Below, one piece after another: positions 17,690 through 26,162 of a stretch of DNA of 64,000 nucleotides. The translations under genes and the position numbers were made by a program. This DNA is from JAJDTT01 sp965116695 (GTDB lineage: Bacteria > Acidobacteriota > UBA6911 > RPQK01 > JAJDTT01), in NCBI GenBank assembly GCA_965116695.1, contig OZ220706.1, forward strand, positions 4,278,001 through 4,342,000. Reading direction: 5' to 3'. Positions within the stretch are counted from its first letter, which is position 1. Every line of letters starts with the position of its first letter. The notes under the pieces are model-generated. The model saw nothing but the letters and a program-made list of their open reading frames with translations, did not search any database and had not been told where the DNA came from.

Positions 17690-18607
17690 CTACGACGATC
17701 CCTCGACCCGGGCGCCATGGGTGTCCAGGTCCAGGACCCGGAATCGGGCGCGAGTCCCGGCCGCCGCCAGAGTCCGGACCATCCAGTTGCCGATCTCGGC
17801 TTCCCGCCCGTCGGCCAGCGCGATCACGGTAGAGCCCGAACCGCTGATGAAGGTTCCCAACAGGGATTCGCTCCAGCCGGTTTTCTGAGACGGTCCCGAG
17901 AGCACCCTCGCCAGTCCCGGCACCAGGCTCGCCCGGTACGGCTGGTGAAGCCGGTCCAGAGTCGCCTCCCTCAGGAGCCGGGCCTCACCGCTGTGAAGCG
18001 CGTGCACCAGCAGGGAGGATCGCTGGATGTTGAACACGGCCGCGGCAAGATCATAAGAGCCCGGCAGGATGGCGCGGGCTTCCGGTGTGGAAATGGCCTG
18101 GTCCGGCACCGCCACGACGAATCGGCAACGCAGGGCGGAACGCAATCGCAGGGAATGCACCCGGGATCCGGACGTCCAGGAAAGGACCCATCCGCCCAGC
18201 AGGCTGGCGGCCAGATTGTCGGGATGGCCTTCCAGGGGAAAGGCGATCCGGAGGGCGTCGTCGTCGGACAGGCGCTCTCCCGTGATCTGCTCGGCGATCT
18301 TGATTCCCGCGATGATGGCCGCGCCGCTGCTGCCCAGCCCGCGGGTGAGGGGGATGGGGTTGTCGATGCTGAGGCGAATCGCCGGCAGCCCGGTGCCCAA
18401 GTTGGAGAAGGCGGTCCGGAGGGAGCGGTCCAGGACGTTTTCTTCCAGCGGCAGGCTCCAATCCGGAGGCCACTCCACTCCGTCGCCCTCGATGGACTCC
18501 ACTCCGATGGTCAGATGAAGGCTCAGGGCTGCCGAAAGAGTATCGAATCCGGGTCCCAGATTACTGGTGCTGGCCGGAACGCGGACCTGGAAGGGCTCCC
18601 AGCTCAT
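17690..18607 (-). CDS. thrB: Homoserine kinase
   Basis: This 305-residue GHMP-family enzyme phosphorylates homoserine to O-phosphohomoserine in threonine synthesis. The N-terminus FQVRVPASTSNLGPGFDTL and the nucleotide loop PLTRGLGSSGAAIIAG are the two GHMP signatures. A third conserved stretch, GTFISGSGSTVIALA, lies near the C-terminus. Length is normal. Its ATG overlaps the aroDE stop (ATGA), so the two are translationally coupled. It is the last gene of a pgsA-aroDE-thrB unit, which links lipid, aromatic and threonine synthesis only by co-location. Confidence 0.93.
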   Translation of the reverse strand: MSWEPFQVRVPASTSNLGPGFDTLSAALSLHLTIGVESIEGDGVEWPPDWSLPLEENVLDRSLRTAFSNLGTGLPAIRLSIDNPIPLTRGLGSSGAAIIAGIKIAEQITGERLSDDDALRIAFPLEGHPDNLAASLLGGWVLSWTSGSRVHSLRLRSALRCRFVVAVPDQAISTPEARAILPGSYDLAAAVFNIQRSSLLVHALHSGEARLLREATLDRLHQPYRASLVPGLARVLSGPSQKTGWSESLLGTFISGSGSTVIALADGREAEIGNWMVRTLAAAGTRARFRVLDLDTHGARVEGSS

Positions 18608-20067
18608 CCGACGCTCGCCCGATCCTGCGGGTGGCTCCGGACCAGTTCCAGCATGGAGTTCCGGTCAGGATCCCGGCCCGTCCAGGCCGAGAACTGGAGC
18701 GCCGCCTGCTCCACGAACATCTCCATTCCCGATATGGTTCCGATGCCCTTTCGGGCCGCTTGCGCCAGAAGCTTCGTCTCCTCCGGCTGGTAGACCAAGT
18801 CATAGACCCATTCGAACCGCAGGTCCTGCTCGGCCAACAGGGAGGCGTCCTCGCCGGGGGATTGGCCCACCGGAGTGGTGTTGACGCAGAGAAATGCGGA
18901 AGCGGGAAGGTCCGGGAGCACGGTATGGGAGCAGCCGTACGAGCGCGCAAACCGTCCGACGCGGTCCGGACTGCGTCCGGCCACCGTCACCCGCGCTCCC
19001 TGGTCGATCAAGGCCTTCGTCACCGTGTGGGCGACGCCGCCGTTTCCCAGGATCAGGGCTTCCTTTTCACGGATGGAGGCCCTGGAGAGAAGCGGCCGCA
19101 GGAACCCGGGATAGTCGGTGTTCAGGCCTTCCCAGCGGCCGTCCTTGCACACCAGCGTGTTGATTGCGGGCGCTTCGGCACCGTCTCGGGATACCAGGGC
19201 AGCGGCATCCTGCTTGAACGGCAGCGTCACGCTGAACCCCTTGAAGGAGAGCCGGCTGCCCTCCAGGTAACGGAACCAGGGCTCCAGTTCGTCCAGCCGG
19301 ATCGGAAGGTAAAGCTGGCGGTCCAGACCATGCCGCTGGAAGAGCCGGTTGTGGATCCAGGGAGACCGGGAGTGGGCCACCGGATTCCCCAGAACGGCGT
19401 ACAGATCGGGAGGCTGGTGCCAGGAATCGAGCCGGTAGAGGTCCACCGCGGTTTCCAGGCTGAACTGGCCTGGAGCCGTTCCCTCGCCCTCTTCCTCCGC
19501 CACGAAGGTCCAGGCGTTCCCCAGGAAAGCACCCAGGGCCCGGGAGGGCTGGCCGAAGTCCCCCATGCCCAGGAGGACGTAGGCTGCCCCCCGGGGGACC
19601 GATTCCATCCAGCTCAACAGGGTCACCAACTCCCGGGTGGAAGAGACCATCACGGCGATCTTGACCACGTCGCCTCCCAGGGCGTCGAGTCTGGAGTAGA
19701 GCCGGTTCAGATCTCCGGGAAAGGTGTCGAAGGAGTGGAATGACCGGATCAAGCGTGTCGTGGCAGGAAACGGCGGAAGCTCCCGGACGTCATGTTCGAC
19801 GTCGACCCAGCGGAATCCGCTCCGTGCGGCCTCCAGGAGCAGGTTCAATCGATGGGCTTCCGGACCCGTGTAGCTGCCCCCTTCGCGCGGCGGCCGGCAA
19901 GTGGCGATGAACTCGGTCCCGGTATCCGCCGGCAGGGGCGGGACCTGAGGTTGCGAGAGGCTGTCCAGGCGGCATTCGATGAGGGCCACCCGGCCCGCGT
20001 ATCGATGAACCTTGTCCAGCAGGCGTGCCGGTGATTCCTCGCCCAGGGCAAGACAGAGTTTGGGCAT
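18604..20067 (-). CDS. aroDE: Bifunctional 3-dehydroquinate dehydratase / shikimate dehydrogenase (AroD-AroE fusion)
   Basis: This 487-residue fusion performs two consecutive steps of the shikimate pathway. Residues about 1-210 are a type I dehydroquinase, with RSFHSFDTFPG supplying the catalytic His and VVKIAVMV the Schiff-base Lys. Residues about 220-487 are shikimate dehydrogenase: NPVAHSRSPWIHN binds shikimate, SVTLPFKQDA carries the catalytic Lys, NTDYPGF holds the Asp, and GNGGVAHTV is the NADP loop. The ATG at 20067 is chosen; a GTG at 20082 would overlap the pgsA stop. The fusion order resembles that of chlamydiae, planctomycetes and plants. Both active sites look intact. Confidence 0.92.
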   Translation of the reverse strand: MPKLCLALGEESPARLLDKVHRYAGRVALIECRLDSLSQPQVPPLPADTGTEFIATCRPPREGGSYTGPEAHRLNLLLEAARSGFRWVDVEHDVRELPPFPATTRLIRSFHSFDTFPGDLNRLYSRLDALGGDVVKIAVMVSSTRELVTLLSWMESVPRGAAYVLLGMGDFGQPSRALGAFLGNAWTFVAEEEGEGTAPGQFSLETAVDLYRLDSWHQPPDLYAVLGNPVAHSRSPWIHNRLFQRHGLDRQLYLPIRLDELEPWFRYLEGSRLSFKGFSVTLPFKQDAAALVSRDGAEAPAINTLVCKDGRWEGLNTDYPGFLRPLLSRASIREKEALILGNGGVAHTVTKALIDQGARVTVAGRSPDRVGRFARSYGCSHTVLPDLPASAFLCVNTTPVGQSPGEDASLLAEQDLRFEWVYDLVYQPEETKLLAQAARKGIGTISGMEMFVEQAALQFSAWTGRDPDRNSMLELVRSHPQDRASVG

Positions 20068-20078
20068 CGGCGTCCAAG

Positions 20079-20645
20079 TCACCGGTTCACGGCCGAACCG
20101 GAGTCGGCGCCACCGTCGATTCGGCCCCAGAACCTTTGGAAGTACTCGACCATGGAAGCGCAGGCCAGAATCACCACCGCCCAGAGCAGGTATTGTCCGG
20201 CGCTGGCCAGCCAGGCGGAATCCCGTTGTCCCAGGATCAGGCAGCTCACGCACAGCACCTGGGTCCACATCTTGGCCTTTCCCAATCGGGAAGCGTCGAT
20301 GGTGACTCCTTGAGCCGAGGCGATACTTCTGAGTCCGGTCACGGCAAGCTCGCGGCCGATGACCACGATCACCATCCAAGCGGAAGCCACCCCCCACTCC
20401 ACCAGTGCGACCAGGGCCGCCGATATGAGCACTTTGTCCGCCACCGGATCCAGGAGCTTGCCCAGCGTGGTCACCTGCATCCGTTTACGCGCCAGATAAC
20501 CGTCGAAATAGTCGGTCGCCGAGGCGGCGAGGAACACGATGAATCCCCACAATTCCCGGTCCTTGAATTTCCCCGTCAGCAGTACGACGAGCAGCAGGGG
20601 CACCAGAAAAATTCGCGTAACCGTAAGGCCGTTCGGCAGGTTCAT
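20079..20645 (-). CDS. pgsA: CDP-diacylglycerol--glycerol-3-phosphate 3-phosphatidyltransferase
   Basis: This 188-residue membrane enzyme makes phosphatidylglycerol phosphate, the first committed step to phosphatidylglycerol and cardiolipin. The CDP-alcohol phosphatidyltransferase signature is complete: D45-x2-DG-x2-AR-x8-G62-x3-D66-x3-D70 (TDYFDGYLARKRM, then LGKLLDPVADK). Five or so hydrophobic segments and the length match the family. It is the first gene of a minus-strand unit with aroDE and thrB. The 254 bp upstream (20646-20899) are noncoding and shared with the divergent 3D-domain gene. Confidence 0.93.
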   Translation of the reverse strand: MNLPNGLTVTRIFLVPLLLVVLLTGKFKDRELWGFIVFLAASATDYFDGYLARKRMQVTTLGKLLDPVADKVLISAALVALVEWGVASAWMVIVVIGRELAVTGLRSIASAQGVTIDASRLGKAKMWTQVLCVSCLILGQRDSAWLASAGQYLLWAVVILACASMVEYFQRFWGRIDGGADSGSAVNR

Positions 20646-20837
20646 GGGCCGCTAAAGTAACACAATCTCCGAAAGAGTCACAAACGATTCCAAGGGGCTC
20701 TGAACCCGCTTGCCCGCTCCGTTCAACGATGCGCGCGCCCTGCGTGTCTCGGCCGCCTGCAGGGGCCGGGTTGGCCAAACCTGCGGCAAATTTGAAACTT
20801 CTTCGAGTACCCGCAGTCTAAATCTCGCTTGAAGGGA

Positions 20838-20867
20838 TTGACAAAGAGCGCAGGAATTTCGTCAAAT
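20838..20867 (+). promoter_or_regulatory. Candidate sigma70-like promoter for the 3D-domain gene
   Basis: TTGACA at 20838-20843 matches the -35 consensus exactly. TCAAAT at 20862-20867, 18 bases on, matches four of six -10 positions. It sits about 30 bp upstream of the ATG at 20900. No other strong element is visible in the 254-bp divergent gap. Confidence 0.35.
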
Positions 20868-20899
20868 GGGCGGCCCGGATTTTGGAGAGAGGTTCCGGA

Positions 20900-21370
20900 A
20901 TGAGTCGAGTCGGTAAAAATATCCTTATTTTGTCCGCCACACTGGTGCTTGGCGCATCCGCCGGAATCGGGTTGCTGACGGATCCCGAGGTGGGAGGACT
21001 GCCGGGAAGCGGCCGGCGGGATCCAACCTACCTGGAGCGGTTCGTGGGACCGCGAGATTCCGGATACCGCGTCTTTGTCGCCACCGCCTACAGCCTCAAG
21101 GGGGTGACCCGTTCCGGCGTGCGCGTCAGACGGGGCATCGTGGCCGCCGATCCGTCCAGAATTCCGCTGGGATCGGTCATCCAGGTGAGGGCCGGCAGCT
21201 ACAGCGGGATCTACAGGGTTCTGGACACCGGTTCCGCAATCAAGGGCGAAATCATCGACATCTACGTTCCCGACTACCATGAAGCCGTGCGTTTCGGCAG
21301 ACAGCGGGTCCAGGTTCGGGTCCTGCGCCACGGCTGGGATCGGGAGATTCCCACGAATACGCTGGGCTAG
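20900..21370 (+). CDS. Exported 3D (Asp-Asp-Asp) domain protein
   Basis: This 156-residue protein begins MSRVGKNILILSATLVLGA, an N-terminal signal or anchor, and ends with a 3D domain. The domain is seen as VFVATAYSLKG, VRVRRGIVAADPSRIPLG and VLDTGSAIKGEIIDIY, which preserve the Asp pattern and beta-barrel of MltA-C-terminal and resuscitation-factor-type proteins acting on peptidoglycan. The internal ATG was preferred over 20882 because it gives a compact signal segment and has a GAGAGG-like site upstream. It is likely a periplasmic murein-binding or lytic protein. It precedes uvrC by 71 bp but is functionally unrelated. Confidence 0.78.
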   Translation: MSRVGKNILILSATLVLGASAGIGLLTDPEVGGLPGSGRRDPTYLERFVGPRDSGYRVFVATAYSLKGVTRSGVRVRRGIVAADPSRIPLGSVIQVRAGSYSGIYRVLDTGSAIKGEIIDIYVPDYHEAVRFGRQRVQVRVLRHGWDREIPTNTLG

Positions 21371-21441
21371 CGATCCTCGCAGGCACCGGGTTCGCAGGCA
21401 GGCACCGGGTTCGCCCCCGCCGGTTGCTATAATTCCGCTTG

Positions 21442-23262
21442 ATGAACCAGGAGGTTCTGGAGGCCCGGCTCGGGCACCTTCCCGACAAGTGCGGCGTCTA
21501 CCTGTTCCGGGACGCCGAGCAGCGCATCCTCTACATCGGCAAGGGCAAGAATCTCAGGCACCGGGTGCGTTCCTACTTCCAATCCAGCCGGTCCTGGGAC
21601 CAGAAGACGGAGGTCCTGAAGCGCCGGATTCGCGACCTCGAATTCATCGTCACCGACACCGAAGTGGAAGCTCTCATCCTGGAGAGCAACCTGGTCCGCA
21701 AGCACAAGCCCAAGTTCAACGTGAACCTGAAGGACGACAAATCCTTCCTGCTGGTGAAGCTGACGGTGAACGAAGACTTTCCCCGGGTCCTGCTCACGCG
21801 GCGCAAGCTGCGAGACGGAGCCCTCTACTTCGGGCCTTTTCTGCCCGCCTCTCTCGCCCGCAACACCATCAAGATCATCAACCGCCATTTCCTGCTCCGA
21901 ACCTGCGACATGGAGATCGACGGCCGCCTGGACCGGCCCTGTCTCGAGTACTACATCAAACGCTGCCTGGGACCCTGCGTGGCGGGCCTCTGTTCCCAGT
22001 CCGGGTACACGGCGGCGGTCAGGGACGTGATTCTTCTGCTGGAGGGAAAGAACGATGAGCTGCTTCGGAACCTGACTCGCCGGATGCTCGCCGCTTCCGA
22101 GAAACTGCAGTACGAGACGGCGGCCTTTTACCGGGATCGAATCCGCATGGTCCGGGAACTCAATGAGAAGCAGAAGATGATTCTGAGCGGGCCGTCAGAT
22201 GTGGACATCTTCGCCTACTACCGGGAGGGGCCCCGTTTGGCGCTCCAACTCTTCACCATGCGTAGCGCCAGAATCGTCGGGAAACGGGAATTCTATTGGG
22301 AGGACCTGGAGTATTTTCATCCCGCTCGTTTTCTCCGGGATGCTCTCCAGCAGTACTACCTGAACTCAGGCTTCGTTCCCGGGGAAATCTATCTTCCCGC
22401 CGAGGCCGAGGACCAGGAGCTGATCCGGACCTGGCTCGACAAGAGGCGAGCCCGGGGACAACGGCGGCAGGTACGTATCCTGGTGCCCCGGAGGGGGCAC
22501 AAGCACGACCTCCTACTGCTGGTCGAACGCAACGCCAAGGTGGCATTCGAGCGCCGTTTCAAAGTCTTGAGGACAGCCCGGTTGAAGGTCTTGGAGGAGT
22601 TCCGGAGCCTCCTGGACCTGGAGGAGGCTCCCGCCCGCATCGAGGCCTTCGACGTCTCCAACATCCAGGGAGACGAGACGGTCGCTTCCATGGTGGTCTG
22701 CCTGGACGGACGCATGGAGCGTGGAGAGTACCGGAAATACCGGATCAGGACCGTGTCCGGCCCCGACGACTATTCGGCCATGCAGGAAGCCGTCCGCCGG
22801 AGATACCGGCGTCTGCTGGACGAAAAACAGACCCTTCCCCACATGATCCTCATCGACGGCGGGAAGGGACAGCTGCACAGCGCATATCAGGCGCTGTCCG
22901 AGCTGGGGATCGAAGACACGCCCCTGATCAGCCTGGCAAAGCGGGAGGAGCACATTTTCGTCAAGGGGCGGGAGGATGCCGTCATCCTGGACCGGGGCTC
23001 ACCTCTGTTGCACTTGGTTCAGGAGATCCGGGACGAAGCGCATCGTTTCGCGGTCAGCTACCATCGCAAGCGCCGCTCGATTCGCGATTTCGGTTCCGAG
23101 CTGGATCGGATCCGCGGTATCGGCGAGAAACGGAAGAAACGGCTGTTGCGAAATTTCGGCAGCGTCAACCGCATCCGGCGGGCCTCCACCGAAGAGCTGG
23201 TCCCCTTCCTGGGAGAAAAACTGGCCGTCCGTGTCAAGGAGAGCCTGTCCGGATCGGGCTGA
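21442..23262 (+). CDS. uvrC: Excinuclease ABC subunit C
   Basis: This 606-residue nuclease makes both incisions in nucleotide excision repair with UvrA and UvrB. The N-terminal GIY-YIG domain is clear (KCGVYLFRDAEQRILYIGKG, residues about 12-31). A Cys-containing linker (CLEYYIKRCLGPC), the UvrB-binding UVR motif (about 200-235), the RNase-H-like domain (AFDVSNIQGDETVASMVV) and a C-terminal helix-hairpin-helix pair follow. Length is typical. The ATG at 21442 directly follows an in-frame TTG. Its 3' end converges on the yjjX-like gene across an array of hairpins. Confidence 0.95.
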   Translation: MNQEVLEARLGHLPDKCGVYLFRDAEQRILYIGKGKNLRHRVRSYFQSSRSWDQKTEVLKRRIRDLEFIVTDTEVEALILESNLVRKHKPKFNVNLKDDKSFLLVKLTVNEDFPRVLLTRRKLRDGALYFGPFLPASLARNTIKIINRHFLLRTCDMEIDGRLDRPCLEYYIKRCLGPCVAGLCSQSGYTAAVRDVILLLEGKNDELLRNLTRRMLAASEKLQYETAAFYRDRIRMVRELNEKQKMILSGPSDVDIFAYYREGPRLALQLFTMRSARIVGKREFYWEDLEYFHPARFLRDALQQYYLNSGFVPGEIYLPAEAEDQELIRTWLDKRRARGQRRQVRILVPRRGHKHDLLLLVERNAKVAFERRFKVLRTARLKVLEEFRSLLDLEEAPARIEAFDVSNIQGDETVASMVVCLDGRMERGEYRKYRIRTVSGPDDYSAMQEAVRRRYRRLLDEKQTLPHMILIDGGKGQLHSAYQALSELGIEDTPLISLAKREEHIFVKGREDAVILDRGSPLLHLVQEIRDEAHRFAVSYHRKRRSIRDFGSELDRIRGIGEKRKKRLLRNFGSVNRIRRASTEELVPFLGEKLAVRVKESLSGSG

Positions 23263-23314
23263 GAGGATCGGCGACTTTCCTGTTGCCGACAGGGGGGGTA
23301 GGAAAACCGCCGAA

Positions 23315-23418
23315 GGGGGACAGGGATGTCCCCTCCAATAGGGGACAGGGATGTCCCCCCTCCAAATGGGGGACAGGGATGTCCCCCCTCCAATGGGGGA
23401 CAGGGATGTCCCCCCTCC
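23315..23418. repeat. Four tandem hairpin units between convergent genes
   Basis: Units at 23315-23340, 23341-23367, 23368-23394 and 23395-23418 each contain GGGGACAGGGATGTCCCC. That is a 7-bp stem (GGGGACA/TGTCCCC) with a GGGA loop, followed by a CTCCAAT-like spacer. The period is 26-27 bp. The array fills most of the 155-bp gap between uvrC and the yjjX-like gene, and its last base is the first base of the minus-strand stop codon. Successive hairpins could act as a bidirectional terminator. No variable spacers occur, so it is not CRISPR. Confidence 0.9.
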
Positions 23419-23993
23419 TACCCGTACAAGTGGGCGTTGTAGAAGGGGGCGAAGGCCGCGGTGAGAGCCAGGGCGTAGGACTGGTCCCGGTTCAGGATTT
23501 CCTGGCTCAGGAGCATCCAGCCTTCCTGTCCGGGATGCAGTTGCCGAGCCCGGCAAAACCGGTCGATGACGATCTCCAGCTCGATGCCTCGATCGATCAC
23601 CGGATCGGCGATTTGAGGGGGGACCGATATCCCATTGCCGTGGCCGAAATAGCCGTTGAGACCGTCGGAGACGTAGACCCAACTCTCCAGGACGACCTGC
23701 CGCCGCGCCCCCGAGGAAGCGATCACGTTGAATCCTTCCTCCAGCCCGACGTAGAAGTCGGCCTCGCTCCGTTCCCGCTTCAACTGCATGATGAGATGAT
23801 CGACCCGGCTCAGCGCGCTCCAGGACAGGTCCGCCGAGGTCGTGGGGATCTTCGGGGCGTCGGTGGGAACGTCGTAGCAGAGAAAGTCGGCGCGATCGTC
23901 GATCCCGCGGGACAACTTGTCCTCAAGCCGTTCCCAAATCTGTTTTACGGCATTCACCTTGGCGGGCCGAGTGCTCCCAACGGCGACTCTCAT
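23418..23993 (-). CDS. Inosine/xanthosine triphosphatase-like protein (YjjX/DUF84)
   Basis: This 191-residue protein resembles YjjX, which hydrolyses ITP and XTP and so keeps deaminated purines out of nucleic acids. The beginning, MRVAVGSTRPAKVNAVKQIW, has the conserved SxNPxK-like substrate loop, here STRPAKVNAV. Later DFYVGLEEGF and ESWVYVSDG match the family's acidic and aromatic positions. The ATG at 23993 is the only good start. The stop codon lies at the edge of the hairpin array. It is monocistronic, and convergent with uvrC, another genome-maintenance gene. Confidence 0.75.
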   Translation of the reverse strand: MRVAVGSTRPAKVNAVKQIWERLEDKLSRGIDDRADFLCYDVPTDAPKIPTTSADLSWSALSRVDHLIMQLKRERSEADFYVGLEEGFNVIASSGARRQVVLESWVYVSDGLNGYFGHGNGISVPPQIADPVIDRGIELEIVIDRFCRARQLHPGQEGWMLLSQEILNRDQSYALALTAAFAPFYNAHLYG

Positions 23994-24170
23994 CTCAATT
24001 CAGTCTAGCAGCCCATGGCGACTATTTTGTTATGGCGAAACGGCTCTGAGAAATTGCAGATCCGCTCCCGGCGACGCCGGTACCGGAAACTCGTCTCCGG
24101 AGCAGCGGCTCTCCAGCCGCCGGCTCTTCAATGGGACGCGTATTTGTCCGGTTCGGACCGAAGAGGGCCC

Positions 24171-24191
24171 CCACAAGGGGCGCCGCTACGT
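24171..24191. repeat. REP-like element, copy 1
   Basis: The sequence CCACAAGGGGCGCCGCTACG (24171-24190) is one of three related short elements in the window (others at 43641 and 55139). Read on the minus strand it supplies the TAG stop of suhB. The rest of the 192-bp gap to 23993 shows no gene or RNA that I can recognise. Confidence 0.5.
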
Positions 24192-24977
24192 CCTCTTCCC
24201 GGGGGATTGGGACCGCAGAATCTCGACCAGGTCCTGGTGGATCCGGCCATTGCTGGCCAGCACCGTCCTTTCCTCCAATCGGAACGGTGAACCGTCCAGA
24301 TCGCTGACCCTTCCTCCGGCCTCCTCCACCACCAACCAGCCGGCCGCCATGTCCCAGGGACTCAAGCTCAACTCCCAGTAACCGTCAAAGCGCCCACAGG
24401 CGACGTAGCAGAGGTCCAGCGCTGCCGATCCGTCCCGGCGCACCGCCTGGACCTTGCGGGACACTCGAGTGAACAGTTCCAGGTTCGCCTCCATCTCCCG
24501 GTAGTCGTAGGAGAATCCCGTGGCGAGAAAGCCGTTTCGCAAGTCGGATTGTTGGGACACGCGGATGGACTTGCCGTTGAGTTGTGCGCCGCCGCCCGCC
24601 GCCGCCGAAAAGAGCTCTTCCGCCACCGGGTCGTAGACAACTCCCACCTGGACCCGGCCCTCGACCCGATAGGCCACGGAAACGCTGAAGAAGGGATACC
24701 GGTGGGAATAGTTGGTGGTGCCGTCCAAGGGATCGACCACCCATTGCCGCTCGCCCCCTCCGTGAACGCCTGATTCCTCGGCCAGAATGGCATCGTGGGG
24801 GAAATGGCGCCGGAGGATGTCGATGATGGTCCTCTCGGCGGCGAGATCGGCCTCCGTCACCAGGTTTCTGGGACCCTTGGAGGATACCTCCACGCCGGAG
24901 TCCAGGTATTCCAGCAGGACCCGGCCACCCTCCAGCGCGGCTTCCCTGGCCACCGGCAGGATCGCACTCGTATCCAT
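24186..24977 (-). CDS. suhB: Inositol monophosphatase family protein
   Basis: This 263-residue protein has the Li+-sensitive Mg-dependent phosphatase signature: AEESG (about residue 70), WVVDPLDGTTNYSHRYPFF (about 83-101) and a C-terminal SPWDMAAGWLVVEEAGG. The three Asp/Glu metal ligands (E70-like, D-P-L-D and D in SPWD) are all present. Such enzymes hydrolyse myo-inositol phosphate or related phosphates; SuhB of E. coli also affects rRNA transcription. The ATG at 24977 overlaps the ispF stop (TGATG), so it is coupled to ispF; a GTG at 24980 is the alternative. Confidence 0.9.
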   Translation of the reverse strand: MDTSAILPVAREAALEGGRVLLEYLDSGVEVSSKGPRNLVTEADLAAERTIIDILRRHFPHDAILAEESGVHGGGERQWVVDPLDGTTNYSHRYPFFSVSVAYRVEGRVQVGVVYDPVAEELFSAAAGGGAQLNGKSIRVSQQSDLRNGFLATGFSYDYREMEANLELFTRVSRKVQAVRRDGSAALDLCYVACGRFDGYWELSLSPWDMAAGWLVVEEAGGRVSDLDGSPFRLEERTVLASNGRIHQDLVEILRSQSPGKRT

Positions 24978-25474
24978 CACATATCCCGTTTGGATCGCAC
25001 CAGCAGGACGACCGCCTGAACGGCAATCCCCTCGCCCCGGCCGATCGGGCCGCAGCCTTCCATTGTGGTCGCCTTGAGGCCGATCCGTCCCGGTTCAACC
25101 GAAAGCAGCCTCGCAAGATTGGCTTTCATGGCGTCCACGTGGGGCTGGATCCGCGGGGCTTCCGCCAGCACGGTGATGTCCAGGTTGACGACGGCGAATC
25201 CCCTGTCCCGGACCCGTTCATACGCGTTCTCCAAGAGCGTCCGGCTGGAGCTGTCGCGGTATGCCGGATCGGTGTCGGGGAACCAGGTCCCGATGTCTCT
25301 GAGTCCGGCGGCCCCCAGGAGGGCGTCGGTCACCGCATGGAGCAGAGCGTCGGCGTCCGAGTGGCCGCGCAACCCCAGGGGGTGCGGGATCCGGATCCCG
25401 CCCAGCATGAGGCGCCGGTCCGGGCCGAAAGGGTGAAAATCGAATCCCAGGCCGACACGAAACCCATCCGTCAT
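24977..25474 (-). CDS. ispF: 2-C-methyl-D-erythritol 2,4-cyclodiphosphate synthase
   Basis: This 165-residue enzyme forms the cyclic diphosphate of the MEP isoprenoid pathway. Hallmarks are GLGFDFHPF (the metal-binding Asp-x-His), GLRGHSDADALLHAVTDALLG and LKATTMEGCGPIGRGEG. The length equals the family norm once the upstream in-frame leader is excluded, so I start at ATG 25474. It lies 43 bp after ispD and ends overlapping suhB. Together with ispD and ispE elsewhere in this block, three MEP-pathway genes are present on the same strand. Confidence 0.95.
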   Translation of the reverse strand: MTDGFRVGLGFDFHPFGPDRRLMLGGIRIPHPLGLRGHSDADALLHAVTDALLGAAGLRDIGTWFPDTDPAYRDSSSRTLLENAYERVRDRGFAVVNLDITVLAEAPRIQPHVDAMKANLARLLSVEPGRIGLKATTMEGCGPIGRGEGIAVQAVVLLVRSKRDM

Positions 25475-25517
25475 GCCTGCACTCCGTACCCTTGCTCCCC
25501 TGGAACCGGGCGGATGC

Positions 25518-26162
25518 TCACAGATCCCCCTCGAATGTGACCTTGAGGTTCCTGGGGTCCCCCTCCACCGCCTGCACCTCCACGCCGATCCGCTCCGCCA
25601 GGGAGGATTCGTCGGTCCCGTAGAAGTGGTCCCGGCCGGCTTGCCGGAGGGCCTCCCTGAGGACTTGGGCCGGAAATCCCTGCGGCGTCTGGGCCAGGCC
25701 CAGGCGCTCACGCTCCAGGGTTCCCTCCACCCGGCCCGAGACCACCTCCTTCACCGTGTCCCGAATCTTGAGCACGGGAACCGCGGCGCTCCCCCGGCGC
25801 ACCGTCCGGATCACCCGGGAAATCAGCCGGGCATCGACGTAGGGCCGGGCCGCATCGTGGACCAGGACGATCTCCACGCCGGAAGAGAGCAGTTGGAGAC
25901 CCCGGGAAACGGTCTCCTGCCGGTGGCGTCCACCCGGGGCCACCCGCAACTCCTTGTCTCCGGCAGCGCCGACCGGCAATTCTCGCCGGACCGTCTCGAT
26001 CCAGTCTTCCGGCACCAATATTACCGCCTCGTCCAGGAAAGGGAGGAAGGGATCCAGGGCCAGCCGGTACAGGCGCTCGCCCCCCAACCTCAAGAACTGC
26101 TTCGGGGTCGGGGAGCCGAATCGGGAGCCACTGCCGGCAGCCGCCAGAATCAGTCCGATCAA
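25518..26162 (-). CDS. ispD: 2-C-methyl-D-erythritol 4-phosphate cytidylyltransferase
   Basis: This 214-residue enzyme couples MEP to CTP. The nucleotide-binding LAAAGSGSRFGSPTPKQFL opens the protein. VLVHDAARPYVD, a Lys/Arg-rich loop (VKEVVSGRVEGTLER) and AQTPQGF follow, all diagnostic. The radA stop overlaps a TTG at 26162 (TTGA), which gives a start matching the family's short N-terminus, MIGLILAAAG. A GTG at 26198 would add 12 residues inside the radA end. I prefer the TTG, with translational coupling to radA. Confidence 0.92.
   Translation of the reverse strand: MIGLILAAAGSGSRFGSPTPKQFLRLGGERLYRLALDPFLPFLDEAVILVPEDWIETVRRELPVGAAGDKELRVAPGGRHRQETVSRGLQLLSSGVEIVLVHDAARPYVDARLISRVIRTVRRGSAAVPVLKIRDTVKEVVSGRVEGTLERERLGLAQTPQGFPAQVLREALRQAGRDHFYGTDESSLAERIGVEVQAVEGDPRNLKVTFEGDL

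Noticed and set aside
20646..20899. Small gene in the pgsA/3D-domain gap
   Set aside because: Short open frames here overlap real genes or lack a ribosome-binding site and plausible composition; the gap is better explained as a divergent control region.
23315..23418. CRISPR or short mini-CRISPR
   Set aside because: The four units are consecutive and the intervening bases are part of the repeat; there are no variable spacers and no cas genes.
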